Shown here one piece after another: positions 48,741 through 63,627 of a stretch of 64,000 bases of DNA. The notes beneath the pieces are model-generated. The model did not search any database. It saw only the letters and a list, made by a program, of their open reading frames with translations, and was not told where the DNA came from. How positions within the stretch are numbered: the stretch's first letter is position 1; the number at the start of each line of letters is the position of its first letter. The stretch covers positions 11,842,001 to 11,906,000 of the forward strand of contig NC_090128.1 of the NCBI RefSeq assembly GCF_040581485.1. The letters are read 5' to 3'. The position numbers were made by a program, and so were the translations under genes. The stretch is from Linepithema humile (lineage: Eukaryota; Arthropoda; Insecta; Hymenoptera; Formicidae).

Positions 48741-51511
48741 GGCGATGTTCGGTTAATTAATTGCGTGAGCGATGACTCTAATTAAATCTAATTAAATATC
48801 TGGATGCAACTTCTAACGCGTTTCAATATTTTTTTTTTTTTACGGATGACACAGCGATAACGGCGCAGTCGCTGGAAAAGTCTTCATCCGATAGAAGTAT
48901 AGATCGAGCCGTACCTTATCGTGACAACGCGATCTGTCGATTGAAGATAATGCAGAAAAGCAGAGTGCATCATCGCGTTACGATGAACGGAAGATGTGTG
49001 CAACGTTCAGTTCTCTCGTTGGCGAAATTTGCTTCCATTCTCGCTACATTTGCTTTCGCAAACATCCTGAAGTCTCCTTCATCGTCGAACCTCACATTTT
49101 ATGCCACATGCGGGCCACATGTTTCTCGCGTGCTGACCACACATCGAGCCAGAATATCACACGAGGCACGTGCCGGCGAGTTCTTTTTTCGATTAAGATC
49201 GCGTTGCTCATAACATTTCGTATCACATCGCGTTGTAATAAGTAATCCTTTCGAGACCTGCGAATGTTCAATTTCTTGAAATTACACGTTTTGAATTGCA
49301 GTGACTTCTGATGTAAATCATGATCTTGTCAGCGCTGTTTCTTCGTACCTTTTTAAATTTTTTAAATGTTAAATATTCCACTTTGCGCGTTGAATTCGAC
49401 GATGAATTCGAACTTGGAATAAACTGCCTTGCGAATTATTATTGCAAACGTCGGTTTTATGAAAATATCGTAAAATCATCATTTAGCGGAAAAGCCTAGA
49501 TACATGGAGCTACTTGAATTAACTCGTTTCCTAGTACTCGATAAATTATAATCGAACGAAGCATCGACGGTGACATGGTCGTGCTGCATGACGGCCTCGC
49601 ACGTGATAAACCCTGACATACTTCGTTTGAATATCGGGCTCCAATTTCCGATATATAATTCCGCATGTCCGCCAACGAGACCGGAATATTGTACACGCTA
49701 TCATCTGTCATCGCCTTATGTCTCCCTTTCAAGGCCCCAAGAATAATATATCTCAAGAATATTTAACATTATGCTGAAAGAAGTGTACGCTCAGAATTAT
49801 CATGATAATGATATATTCCAGAAACACCACAGACACGGAGCTCTTTGAGCAATTTGGATCTTTATTGCGTTAGCGAGCAGGATACAATTTTTTGAAATTT
49901 TATCTTCTAGCATCTGTGAAGATAGTAAGAGAGAGAGAGAGAGAAAGAGAGACACGAATAAAGGCGAAGACCAATTTTATTATATCTTTCAGAGAATTTT
50001 GTAATCAATATTGCGTAGAATATTTTTTGAAATATATAAGGCAGTGTACTGAAGAGAGATACGAAGTACCGCGGTGTGCTCTGAGTAAGATACTTTCTTC
50101 AAAATATAGTCAGATATATACGATGTGTTGATCGATGTCACAGGCGCAAATTTGCTGATATATGCGAAAGCGGGCACGTTAGTCGAGCCATCGGCAATCG
50201 ATAGTCGCCGGCGTGAGCTAATGGTCTCGATATTCGTTTTTCGACTAAATGTGCGCCCGCCAAAGTTCTATCACTTATACTTTTATTATTCTCCTCGAGA
50301 AAAGAGCGGCGATCGTGAAAGGAAATTGAATTTCCTCGAGGATAAGGGCTGTTTCTCACGCGGAATAGGAAGGAAGGACTGGGGCGAGAAAAGTTTTCGG
50401 CGAAATCTCGAAGGGAAGAGGCTGTCGGCGTTGATACAGAGCGACGATTACTCGTCGAATCTCGCGGGGGAACGTTTGCAGTTCGTACGAACAACAAATG
50501 ACTCACACTGACGTCGGTGCTGTCGTTCGCGAGTGTGCGATTTACGCGGAAAGATAAAAATCACTGGAATTGTCGGGCTTTTAATAACGCGTGTGCTCAT
50601 AATGAGCGTCATTTCCACCTAAATTTATATCGTCGCGCAGATAATTGCTCGATATGTCCCGCTTTGCGTTTTTTCTTATTTTATTGATTTAGAAAAGAAG
50701 AAAATACTGATCAAAATATTATAAACACATTAAAAAGTAGCGATTTCTATAAACAGAAATTTACTTATCTCAGATTATTTTAGAAAATTGTGTAGAAATT
50801 ATTTGGTTAATGTATTTATTTGCCAAGAAATTATATAACACATATCAAGTATTTGTGAATATCTTGAAATTTTTGTTACTTTGCAAGGTATTTTAGAGTT
50901 TCTCTTCCCTTATATGGTGAATTTTTGTTACTTGTCGAAGAATCTCTTCGTCGAATTTATAATCCTTCGCTTGAGGTCCGCGTCTTGACGTGCCCGGAGT
51001 GATAAATTTCGATCAGGACTTATGATGCGAGCTTCCTGACTGACGAAGTTTGCGGTCTTTTCATGACGCGAGGAGAATGCAATTTATCGTTGAAAAAAAT
51101 AGTGCCAAAGTCACAGTGGCGTGCGAATAATTAAAATAAACGGCACCACTTTTCGCGCTCTGCAATTTATAGTTATTTATTTTAAACACGGTTATTTATT
51201 TTAAAATACACAAGACGACGCCTCTCTGTAAATGCGCGCGGATTTATAGACACGCGCTGGAAGAATTTGAGATTAAACGGATTATCTCGGCCTTTAGGCA
51301 CCGGTTGTCCTATTTATAAGGCAGCGAGAAAAGAAGTTAAAATTTATTTGAAGAAAAGATGCATTAAAAGAGAGACAGCGATTGAAGAAATATGTCTCTC
51401 ACGTTTCTATCAGAGAGATGTAAAGTCAGAGAATATAGAAGAAAGATATAATTTGTTTCGCACATTCAATGCTAAATTATCTTTCTTTATCTATATCATA
51501 TTGGTGCTATC

Positions 51512-51698
<187 letters not shown>

Positions 51699-52410
51699 CT
51701 GGTTAAACTGCAGTTAAAGTTAATCGACGTTAGTGACATCGACCGTTAAATAAATAAAGCCGAGTCTCAGCCATATTTAGTACTAAACGATGAGAACATA
51801 AATCAGTAACGTTTATGGCGAGTAAATCCATTTTGATCCTTAAGCAATTGCTTCAATGACGTCAATGTGACGTCTATATATTTCGCGTTAAAAGCGTAAC
51901 ACAGTGTATTAATATGATGTACGTATAACAATCTATTAGGGCAGAACCTCGAGAAAATAGAAAATATCTCTCAGGGAGGAAAATATCCAACGAGTGACAT
52001 TTTATAATACGTAGTACCTCGTAGACATGCGTTTCTTTAAATACCACTACTTTAAATGATAACAGTTTTTCAAGAAACTGTTCCACAACGTTACCTGCAG
52101 TCATTCAATTTCAATAGCATTTTGTGAAACATTTGATGAAACAGTGTAATTATTACTACATGCTTTCATCGCGTCAATGACGCACACTGTGTGTATCTAT
52201 TTTTTTTTAATTCCAAATGTTGACAGATGTATTAAGATACAAATTTCATTCTAAGGTTAATGTATGGACCGAGTCCTATAATTCGTTCGTCACGTGGAAA
52301 TGCCATCGCGAGATGGCGTAATGAATGAAGTACAGTGGGTTTCAGGGTCAGTAAGGGATGGGAGAGAACTGGGCGAGGGAAGACGATAGAGCGCGGCGCT
52401 CGGAGTCCGG

Positions 52411-52450
52411 CTATAAATTATTTCGGTTACCCGCTAATTCCGTCACGATA
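52411..52450. repeat. Diverged direct repeat, copy 1 core
   Basis: Shares TAAATTATTTCG, GCTAATT and GTCACG in the same order and spacing with 53911-53950. Weaker similarity upstream includes TGAATGA and TTCAGGGTC. Confidence 0.55.
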
Positions 52451-53910
52451 TACGACGGTGAATCGCGCTGGTGGTCGTCAGCTACCACCGTGGCTGACGT
52501 GGCAACGAATTGCCCGCTATACTTATGAGAGCCCTCGCACGACCAGCGTTACCGTAAACACATCGGTATGCTCGCGCGTCGACAGCGTGAATACATCGTA
52601 TTATCAATCAGCCGTTGCGATGTTCGCACGATCATCAATACCGGCGATGCTGCGGTGGCAATTGCCGGATCGTGTGAGGGCATCTTAAACTGGCCTAATT
52701 CCTGGATGTTTATCTTTATCGCAGCTCGCCCAAAGAATCAAAACAATATTTTTATCTGTGAAAAACACTCGGTACTTTCGATGCGGCGAAGAATTTTCGC
52801 TGCACGCGAATAAATTGCCAGATGTAAATTTGTAGAAAAAAATAAATTTTTTCATATGTCAAATGTGATGTGCTCGTAGCAGTGCTCAATTATAAATTTC
52901 TGAGAAAGCGAATTTGCATTGGGCATTTAATTCTCGGAATTTCCTTATCTACATAGACTACATTGACATTTTATATTTTAATTCATATTAGTCTCACAAA
53001 TGCGCATATATAAATTTATATAATATTTTAATCTGATAGCTAATGATGTTTACAGTAATATGGAAGAGTAATATTCTGTTAATATCATTTATCTTTTTTA
53101 TATAACTAACTAATGGTAGAAGGCTAGTCGAGGAATTGTTTTATAAATATTAGACTCACGATTTTTCAGATAATTCAACTATTTAGGGAAGTCAATCAGA
53201 AAACGAATTTCCCGGACGTGACGGTTACACGGAGCCGATTTCGCAACCAATTCCTATAACATCGGATTATACGCGGGGCGAATACGCGAACTCGATTACG
53301 GAATCGATTACCTATTTGCACAGCTTGATTAACTACCGCCATGTGTAAAGTAACGAACTCGATTATGCGCGCGCCAAATCGGATTTGCACCGCCACGTGC
53401 ACGCGAATCGCACGATCGCGCGATAATTCCCAGGACAAGATCCTGGAAGCATGAAATCGTCAGTATTATCTCTGATAGGAGTAGTTTAACCCATATAAAC
53501 ATCACGTGATTTTATTAACATAATAACGCGCGTTGCGAGGAATCTTCGCAAATCGATTATCATAATTCAATCGAGAAAAGCGTCAAAATAACTCGGAAAA
53601 AACATTGTAATTATTAAGAATGAAAGTTCCCGAATTAAAAGCTTTTGAAAGGATGGAATCTTCCAACTATCGAATAATTTAGAAACTTGATAGAGTTTCT
53701 TTCTAGGTTAGAAGATTATCTCAATTAAAGATTTTTAAAGGCTGCTTTTAAATGCTCTCTACTTGAGGAAACAACGGCGTGTTAATTAAACGTTAAACAC
53801 CTTGAAATATAGATCACCCTCTACACTATCCTCCTCTTTCACTTGAATGAATATAACGGAATTCAGGGTCGCAACGATGCGAGGCGATACGAAGCGGCCT
53901 CTTGGGATCT

Positions 53911-53950
53911 ACTAAATTATTTCGACTGCTTGCTAATTTTGTCACGTTAT
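53911..53950. repeat. Diverged direct repeat, copy 2 core
   Basis: Partner of 52411-52450, same orientation, about 1.5 kb away. The full similar block probably runs from about 53843 to 53957. Confidence 0.55.
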
Positions 53951-55405
53951 GAAGGATGTTATTATGGCATATCGCAAGTGGTGATTCATTATTGCAGGCG
54001 ACTTTCCGTAAAATTCCGGTGGTTAAAGACCGATTTTGTTAATTATTCTCAAGACAAATTACATGTAACTATAATTTTTCGATGCTATTTCCTCTTTTTA
54101 CACGTAATACTGGCACTGTTAAGGAGCTCCAAAGTTTCTTTTTATTTGCTAAAATAATTTTTATAACCATAGTTTTTATAATGATTTTCATAATAAATCT
54201 CGCAATTTTTTATAGGCATTTAATCCTTCTACATAAAAATTTTTATCTTTATTACTATTTTTCTTGCTTTTACCAGTAGAGTTATTTTTATGCATCTCTA
54301 AAATGTTCTATGGTTAAAATTCTTGTAAAAGTTTGATTTGTTCTATTCATGGTTTTTTTAAGCCAATCGTTAAAGATGAATATGTCTATGCAATATTGAT
54401 TAACGAAAATTTTGAAAAGATCAATGAACTCACGATCTCTCCAGTCATTTCGCTAGCTTTATCTAAATTATACCAGCTACTTAAATATCAAAATAAATCA
54501 GTCATTCTAAATAATCATTTATTAAGGATAAAAAATTAATTATTTATTATTAAATGTTTTACTTTATAAAAATAACACAAAGGAAATAATGTTCAAATAT
54601 TCCCGATCTTTGTGCATTTTCGGATTGACTATTAACTCTTTTATTCTTCTTTCTTAAATTATATTCCTATTGGATTTTTTAATTCAACAATACTAAAAGG
54701 AGGAAATAATTAATTTCTGATCTGTAATTTCTCATCTGATTTCGGTTCGAAAGAGTAACAACCGATTCGTATGCTTTTCACCCTCTCGTCCGTTACCGTT
54801 TTTTTTCCCGTCCGGGCCATTTGCCCGTCGATTGGCCAGCGATCCCGACTGGTTAAAGTCAACGTTCAGCATTCCGTACCATCCTAGCAGTCAGGGCCAA
54901 CATCTCCCTCGAGGCTATCTCGGTAGAAAGGCCGAGCATGTCGAGTGAGCGTAAACATCCCGAAACAGTAAGGGAGCACTTCGCGTTCGGGGGACGTGAA
55001 AAATTCTTCGCGCGCGGTCAACTACGTGTTCTTCTTTCCCGTCGCAAATTACCGACCCCTCGGTATTTATTTGCCCGCCACTAGTGGCTACACCCTGCAG
55101 CGAGTCATGGGACATTTGGAATTCGTGAGAAATAGCGAGCATGAACGGAAAAAGAAGACGGCGAGAGAAATTCGCGCGGATGGTATCCGCACGACGATTC
55201 GTCTCCCGTCGCTGCTTTCGGTGAATGGCGCAGCTGTTAGGAAGCGACGCCGTTAACTCCCCGATGCACCATTCAATTTGCAGCTTATTCGAGAATACCG
55301 AGTCGCATCGAAAATCTGGGTTAATCCTTAATGGATCCGTTGATTTTTATTGCGCAGTGCAATTCGAATGCAATGCTTTTCTAATCATGTTTCGAAGAAA
55401 TAATA

Positions 55406-55408
<3 letters not shown>

Positions 55409-55437
<29 letters not shown>
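55409..55437. repeat. (AT)n microsatellite
   Basis: Alternating AT run of about 29 bases. Confidence 0.9.
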
Positions 55438-55441
<4 letters not shown>

Positions 55442-58400
55442 TTATTTATTAGTATTATTAATAAATAATATTATAAAGTAGTAGAGCGACAGAAAAAGAA
55501 TTATTCTTACTAAATACTTACCAAAATTTTTACCAAAAGATTCTCAAATCTTGCTTAATAATACAATTCTTGGTTTAAATTATATTTTATGTTGTTATTT
55601 AAAAAAATGCTTTTTAATCGTGTATTATGATTGAGGATTATTTTACATTGAGATAATTTTTAGCTCTTTTCTACACGTTAAAGAAAAACAAAAAATAAAA
55701 TTAATTATTATAAAATTAAAATAAATTATTTCGAGATCGCGTTTATGATATAAAAACATAGTAAATTATTTCAGAAATATAATAATAGTTTATTATACAC
55801 GATTATTTTTTTTTTCGTAATTAAGGAGATCCTTCTTTTTGATGAGATAGGCAGTTATAAGCGGTTTCCACATGCAACAATAGCACGCAGTGTGAGAGAG
55901 ACCATTTGGATGTCGTCGATTACGACGTGCGTCAATGATAATAATCGTCGTCGAAAGCCCCTCGACTTTGTCGTTGAATCCAATCGAAGACACGAGCAAA
56001 GTTGGCTTCCTCTGTGTGTCTTTGTGTGATACGTTGTGTTGTTTGTACTCGATTCGTCGTAACGATAAGTGTACGTGCGTCAAAGCTGATACCGTATCTT
56101 ATCAATCTGTCCCGCTTCCAGAATCACAATTATCTACCGCGAGAAATCATCTTTAGTGACTCCCATGGGAATCCTGCCTTTCGCCTCTTTTTACACATTC
56201 AGAAGCAATTGAAACCAATTTGCTTTATTTTTAACGTCCGCAGGGAGAAAAAGCGGCGCGACACGCTGCTTTCAAAATAGATATTGATGTAAATGATGTT
56301 ATTTTATACATTTTCGGAGTCTTTTTATTAGTTGAAATATTGAAACACATTTATAATGAAAACAATAAGAAAATTTTTCATCGCGTTGTAAATTGTCCTG
56401 AATAATAATATTAATTTAGATAAATTCGATTTCGATAAATTGGTGTTAAGAAATTCTTATTGAAGAATATCGAATCGTTTATACTCCTCTCTTATACATA
56501 AATTCTAATTTTAGTATTTTTTATTGTTATTGAAGTTAGTGAATAATATTTATCTATTAAGCATACATTTTACATCGTCGATGCATAAACGAAGAAACTG
56601 CACATTTCGAATCCTTGAATAACACCTGTCAGCTTAAGGTGTCAGTCTTATTCAAAGGGTCAAGCGCGAACGCACGTGACTTCTTCGAACGTGAACGCTT
56701 CGATCGCATCCTATTATTTCAAAAGAGTTTAGCCGAGGAAGCTCGAGAAAATCGAGCGTTCTATTGGATTATAGGTCGGAGTCGTCACGGGAAGATCCAA
56801 ACGCAGCCTTGGACCCGTGCAGCGGCCTTGAGCTGACTCAACGCACCAGATACCGCGATGTATTGAGGTTAAAGCGTCGTGTGGTATGAAAAAAAAAGAG
56901 AGAGAGAAAGAGAGACGAAAGAGTCCACCGCGGTTTGTTTCTTGCGTCTCGCGAGAATATCGCGCGGGCGTCGACGGGCGAATTCCGCGCATTCCGGATC
57001 GAGTTAATAAAGTGAAGCCTCGTTAGACCGCTATCGGCGTGCCACGCTAATAGCGCGGGGTTCTTTTCGTCGATTTGTCTGATGATCGTGTTTATTTTTA
57101 GCTCGCGGGTGCTTTACACTAGAAGTAAATCATAACAACCGTCTCGAGATATGCGTGGCAACCCACGCGTCTTTGCCGCGGTAAGCCGGGGATGTATTCC
57201 CCGAGCGAGAAATGGCGCAGGAATTCTTGGATCTGAAAATAAAAGATTCGCGAAACCTCGCGTATGCGTTGCCCTAGGTTTCGTAAAACAGAAATTAAAC
57301 ATACTGGAAATTCCTCGGAAGTTGTGAATCACCGCAAGCGCGTAAATCTGTCGCGAGTAAACAGTTTTAAAACGCGAAATGCGGTCGCGATAAAAATGGA
57401 AGTTTTACGTTTTCTTAAATTAATGTTACACTATTGCGTGACGTTAGGAAACTAATAAGAAATGATTGTGCTTTCCGTTTCCCGTGTCATTTGCGCATCC
57501 TGAGAATTTGCCTAAATGCTGGCATAGATTGCGTGTAAATTCCTAGGATCTGAAGTGGAATCTAAAGGACTCGGATATAAGATGCTCGCGGGAGCATACC
57601 AAGTGTCCTTAAGAGTCTCGCATTATGTCCACACTGGGAGAAGTTTCGCAACATCTATTATCTACCGCTCCCTCATTGAGGTGCACGGGGGTGTCATTAA
57701 TTTTCTCCGTTGGGCAACTTGTCGACAAGCCAGCGAGGCAAAAAAATTTCGTCGATAAGCCCTATCTTTCCATTCGGTGAGACTGCTGTTTCTCGATCGG
57801 GACTCCTTTTTTTACGACGGGGAAAGAGATAAGCTCGATCAATAATGCATTAATACTTTCCTGCACCGTGCAGCATGCTATAACTAAAAATGAAAAATTG
57901 ACGTCAGACGGTATCGAAAACCGAACAAAATTTTCCGCTGAAGTGCTAAAAAATATTTTGGGAAAGCAATCTTTATTTTTGGTCATAGATAAATTGACGA
58001 AGGAATAATTATTTTTACATGACGACGAGAGAACTCGTTCGCGAATTCGTGCAGACTTCATTCGAGGACGTCTCGGCGGAGCCGGGAAAGTCCATAAGCC
58101 GCCGACGAGTATTTTTGTCCGTGGATATTATCGATTGCATATACGGAGCATGCCGAAACGATCAGCCTTCCTGCCTCCGACGAATTCGGAGTGAATTTCT
58201 TCTACGAGAGAATCTGTTCGGATTCATTTTTTTCGCTCTTTAATCTCAATTTATTTTATTTAAATAAACATTTTAATTAACGTCAACGTAAAAAATTTAA
58301 TTAAAATCAAATCTTACTGCAAATTTATCTGCATATTTAAAATCTATTTTGATAATCGGCATTTATAAATAAAAAAACAGCAATATTTATATTTCTATCT

Positions 58401-61400
58401 AATTTTAATATTTGACATTTTTTTAAATTAGAAAGTCTAAATATTTTTCTTTGTTAAGTAAAAGTTGTTTTAAGATTGATGATAAAATTGCCAGTTGAAG
58501 AGAAGTGTGGTAATTTTGGCGTATACACCTCATCACCTGTTTTTCAACGAATAACTTATCTTTATTTCCCATTACCAAATCGACTTGCGGAAGATCCGCA
58601 ATAATCGTTGAGGTTTCGTCGGCGTGTTTTTATCGGGTCTTACGACAACATAAACAAAAAGCGTTTTCGATCCTGTAAAATGTTACGTTCGCGCGGGCTG
58701 CGATATTTTCGCGCCGTAAGATAAACGCAAACAATATACGGAAGTCTAATTCTTCTTCCTAACGATAATCATAATAATAATATCATAAATTACATCTGGT
58801 ATCACGGTGATCTATCGGAAAAGCTGCGAAACGCAGCCTGGAGAGTCCTTGATTTCGAGAGTGCGTTGTAATATAAAATCTATTTTACTCTATCTCTTCC
58901 TTCCCCTCCTTCCTCTCTTACCGTGTGCTGTGAACATTTTATATTGCAAGCAGTGTCTGAACTACGTAAATTCCAGGCTATAAAGATACCGCTGCGTATA
59001 TTTGCGGTGCGATGTGAAGAAGATTGTCTTTTTATTGTAGGTTTACAGATGCGCCATTTTCACTTTCCGTTTTCTCGAATTAACAATTTAGAATAATTTT
59101 ATTATATTTAATATGTAAGATACTTGTAATTAGCGCGTTTGATAAACGGAAAACTAAAATAGTTTTTCTATCAAAGTTTTAACTGGCCGCGGAATTTTTA
59201 AGCAGCATTTGAAGCTTTAATATTTAAATATCTTCGTAAATATGCCATGCAAGTTAAGTAAGTTAAGATTTCATTAAGGCCTAGCTAAAAGTAGCTGAAT
59301 AATGAGATTTCCTTATCTGCTTGCATTCTCGAAGCGGAATTAACAAAAACTCTTTTCAATCAGTTGCAGCATGAAACTTACTATCTCGCCAATATTTCCG
59401 CGCTAAAGAAAAATTTTTCCGCTTTTCCGCAACGCATATCGCCGCGTGCATCGGTCGCGTTTATCACCAGACTCCCTTGCATTGCGAATTGCAATCTCCG
59501 GCGTGTAAATTTCAAGCGGCGCTCTCGTGACGCACTTCGTGATCATTATCGCAAGTCCGATTGACGTGCACCTAAAATCATTGACGTGGCCGATCGGTAG
59601 TGCGGTGAAACGCGACTACCCGGTATCCCGTGGCGGTGACGCGAGTCGGCGCTGCCTCGAGCGCGGGTGAATGACGTGTTTCGCTTCTGATTCACTGCAA
59701 TGCGTCACGGTGAACACGGGGTATCTTATTGCCGGCCCATTGCGGATTATTGTTCATAGTCGGTTAGTCTTCAACAGTTACTTGCGCCGCATAATATCGC
59801 CTGTCGGTGAACAAAATTGAAGAAAAATGAAGAAAAGGCTCTGAAAAAGGCAGCGGAGTAAAAATCACGTTCTCCAACATTTTCGATACCAAATTTTTAT
59901 CCATGAGTTTCTCAAGAAATTTCTGCAATAGATGAAAATATATACTTAATATTTGAGAGTTAAAGTAAAAATTTTAGATAATATTTTAAAATACATACAC
60001 ATTAAATTCATAAAATATTTTTTTAATTTTTATTAGTAATGTTTGTTATAAAAAAATAGAGAAAACCTTATTTTCAAATTTTGTTTTATTTAAGAAATGA
60101 AAATTGTCATAATTAAAACTAAATTAAATAGAAACATCTAATTTGATTTTAGCGATAATAATTTTGCCAAATTGATAAAAAAAAAACACAGCGAAGACAC
60201 CAATTAGGATATTTAAATGTTGTTCAAAAACAACGGCGATAATTTCGTGCTTCAATCGATTGCAATTCGACGGAGCGATGCGACGTCACGTTTACACACA
60301 TGCTATTTATTTACATCCACGTGTGCATGCCGGCATGCGGTCGTCACGTGATTATCTCAACTATTTATAGTCTCGACGATGCGGTCAAGTACCAACGAAC
60401 CAGCGAAATTCCAGCAAATCTTCTGGAATCTTTCCACCGGGACTCGAACATCTTGGCGTCACACTAAATTTGCGCAGATATATCAAGGATCAAATATTTC
60501 GCGTAAAATAAAAAGAGTAAAAGTTATAAAATTTTATTGACTCAAGGAAACGAGTAAATAATAAAATGTTGAAATAAAACAAAAATTATTTATTTAATTC
60601 TAAAGAATAAAATTCCTCAAATTTTATTTACAATATATTTGCGAATATATATAACGTTGAGAATTTTTCACCGATAAGAGACAATGAAATTTTTGTCCCG
60701 GGAAAATTTATTCCGAAAATTCTCTGAGGATTCCGTAATCGCGATCCCACGGCAGAAGCTTAACATTGAATCAGAATGTACTGAGCGGCACGAAAACCGC
60801 GGAGCTTCGCACGTAAATACATCCGGCTGTAATTTATGAGCGACCAGTCACAAGCTTCCCGATTCCGGAAGCTGGCGGAGTTCGCCCCTTTTCTCGGTAA
60901 CTATCCATTGTTCCCGCGAAATTCGTGGAGGAAGTCGTAAAGCAGCGACTCATAAACTTGTCTCGAGTCAATGAAAATCCAGCTGGCGACCGTTCGACGC
61001 GCTTTAAAAGCTTTTCACTTTATGTACGCCGATCTCTTCTTAACAGCCGATGAGATAATTCAATGAATGACGCGCCCGGCACTCGTTGTTCTTTTCAGAA
61101 AACTTCGTAAATGTCATATCGAAGCAAGCAAGCTGAAGAACAATACTCGATAAAATGAAAAAAGGAAATATTTAGCAAATAAAAAACGATGGATGGATGA
61201 AATTAAACAATATTGATATAAATTTAATGTTTGAAAATTTTATCTCCAACGCGACGCGAGAATAATATTCTTATACAACGGAAAAGTTTTCAATTTAACG
61301 TTTCTTCATCGATTCTTTACAGTTAGGCTTTAACAGAATTTATGTTATCACCCATCTTACATCGTGGAGCGTGCAATGGTTTAAAAGAAACGTGTCCGGA

Positions 61401-62731
61401 TTTAGGGAAACGCGGTGCCGAGGAAACGTTAAGACACTCCGGATTCACGGCTTTTTCAACTGAGTTTGCTCAATCGTCCGAGAGATCCCAGTCGCGATTT
61501 CATCGTCGCCTTTACGCGAGGCCTTCATTCGGGATTACGCCACTGGCTCTCTGGTAAGAGGAATCGGTAAAATAACGCGGGCCTGCCAGGACACGGGGTG
61601 GCGGAGGAGAAAGGGACGGGGGTGGCACGAAGCGAGATTACATGGGCGAAGAGAGGACGTCAAGGAAGACCGCCCAACCCCCCTAAACTCTCCTCTCGCC
61701 ACCAAAATGGCGGAGAGACCCGGAGAGTTGGAGGTGGTGGCACACGTGTTTGACAGCCTGGAGGCAGTAGCGTAAACGGGTGCCCCGGATTTGCGTTGCT
61801 ATTACAGGACTTGTAACTCCGCTTTAGCGTCCCTTCCCATTAAATCGCTCGCTCGTGTCGAATAAATTTGAGGAGCTTTTAAAGGCAGGATAACGCGCGC
61901 GCCCCCGTATTAAGTCGAGGAGAATGCACGATTACTTCTTATTTTCGCGCGAAAAAAAGCGGATGCTCAGAATGTGATTTAGCTGAACAAACGATTATCG
62001 TGATTGGAGAGTTGTTCCCCAGAAAGAAAAGAGGAAAAATAAAGGCATTGGAGAAAATGTGAGACTGATATCGAATGGATGAGTCATGATAATAAAGCTG
62101 CGGCAAACACATGAAAGAGAATATCAGCTGAAAATGAGAGAATTAAACTTATAATTAGCCGAGAAATTGTAGCATTCAGAAGTGTTCATATTGATCAAAC
62201 AAACCAGCGAAAGAAATTATCTTTGCAGTGAATCCGTCGAACTTAAAAAGAGATTCACGTCGTTTGTCTATCGTTCATCGCCGATACAATCTATATAGAA
62301 AAAAAAAAAACTTGAATATCCTCATTTGATTTTATCAGAATGACAGAAGCGGAGCCGAAGTAACTTATCCGACTTGGAAAGAGCTCCAATTATTCCGTCG
62401 TCTATCTCGCTGGCGCGGCGGTTTGCAGTCTTTTTTTTTTTTTGCGACGGCGAGCAATGAGGAGTTCGCCATCGGCGAACTTCCCGGCGGGCAACTTTTT
62501 TCCGCGACGGACTCTATTCTGACGTGTCGTAAAAACGGCGACTGTGAACAACTGCGTCGGAGATAACTCGGCCTAGACGTGTCTATTTTGATCATCATGG
62601 AAGAAATATTTCCACGGGGAGGAAGCTCTGTCGGCGAAAATTCTTATCGGAGCTTTCTGTCTCACCCCCTACGCCTCTGTGCGAGGCTCTACCGTCGTCG
62701 CCGCAACCACCCTGTGGAACCTCCCGGTCAA

Positions 62732-62779
62732 TGACGTCATAGCACAGTGGCGTCAACATCTTTTAGCATACTGACGTCA
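62732..62779. promoter_or_regulatory. Pair of full CRE palindromes
   Basis: TGACGTCA occurs at 62732-62739 and again at 62772-62779, 40 bases start to start, with a GGCGTCA half-like site between. TGACGTCA is the consensus for CREB/ATF bZIP factors. Confidence 0.5.
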
Positions 62780-63602
62780 GCAAAGTAACTGCCATCCAAT
62801 GTTGTTAACCCCTTTGCTATCGCATGATTTTTTTAACGGCGTTATTTTTTCGAGCCACAGACAATGCGCGGCTTTCGTCAATTATTGAAGGGTGTTGTGA
62901 AATACAAGGGTTAAAAGAGAAAGATCTTGGACTTACAAGAAGCTTAGCAGTAGCTTTAAGAATCAATATCTCTGTACACGTCTTTCTGTTATGAATTTAA
63001 TGAATTAATGAGAGGAGAAGTTGTTTGAAAAGTTGTTTGTGCGACTTAAAGGGAGAGAACTTTTCGTTTTAGCAGTATTTTAATTTGAGACGAAACAATC
63101 AAAGACTCGAGCTTACGGAAAGTTTTAGTGTGTTTTGTAAATCTTCCAAAATTATTCCACTGTTGAGTCTTCTAATTCCAACATAACCTTGTCGCTAATA
63201 CTTTAGCACAAAGCAATCAAACTTTTAATCCGTAACACTTTAATTTATAATTCACAATATCTACAGATACTCGCTTTTATATTTATATTTATATTTAGTT
63301 ATTGTATCTTTATTCGCAACTGAATATTTCATTTTCTTTTCAATTAACCGCGTCAATATCTAGACTTCGTAACTTTTCCTTTTTTTTTTCACGAAAATAA
63401 ATCGCAGTCTATTTAATCCTTTCGGTCGCGTAATCCTGTTTGCATATTTATTCGTGTTAAATGCTTCGCTGCGAGCGTGCAGCACGCAATTTTCTCGGTC
63501 GGTTCCCGACCTTTACTGCCTAGCGGATAGGAATAACGGTAGCGTCATTGATTCACCATGACGACGATGCTGACGATTTCCTTCGTCATTGACCGCCCCT
63601 CG

Positions 63603-63627
63603 TGCCAGGTGTAAATATCACCTGGCA
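63603..63627. promoter_or_regulatory. Palindromic double E-box
   Basis: TGCCAGGTG and CACCTGGCA form a perfect 9-base inverted repeat around a 7-base AT-rich spacer. Each arm holds CAGGTG, bound by Snail-type zinc fingers and bHLH factors. Confidence 0.45.

Noticed and set aside
50125..50511. Open frames of over 120 codons on both strands
   Set aside because: Both strands are open at once in a GC-rich patch, with no splice sites or domain to support either.
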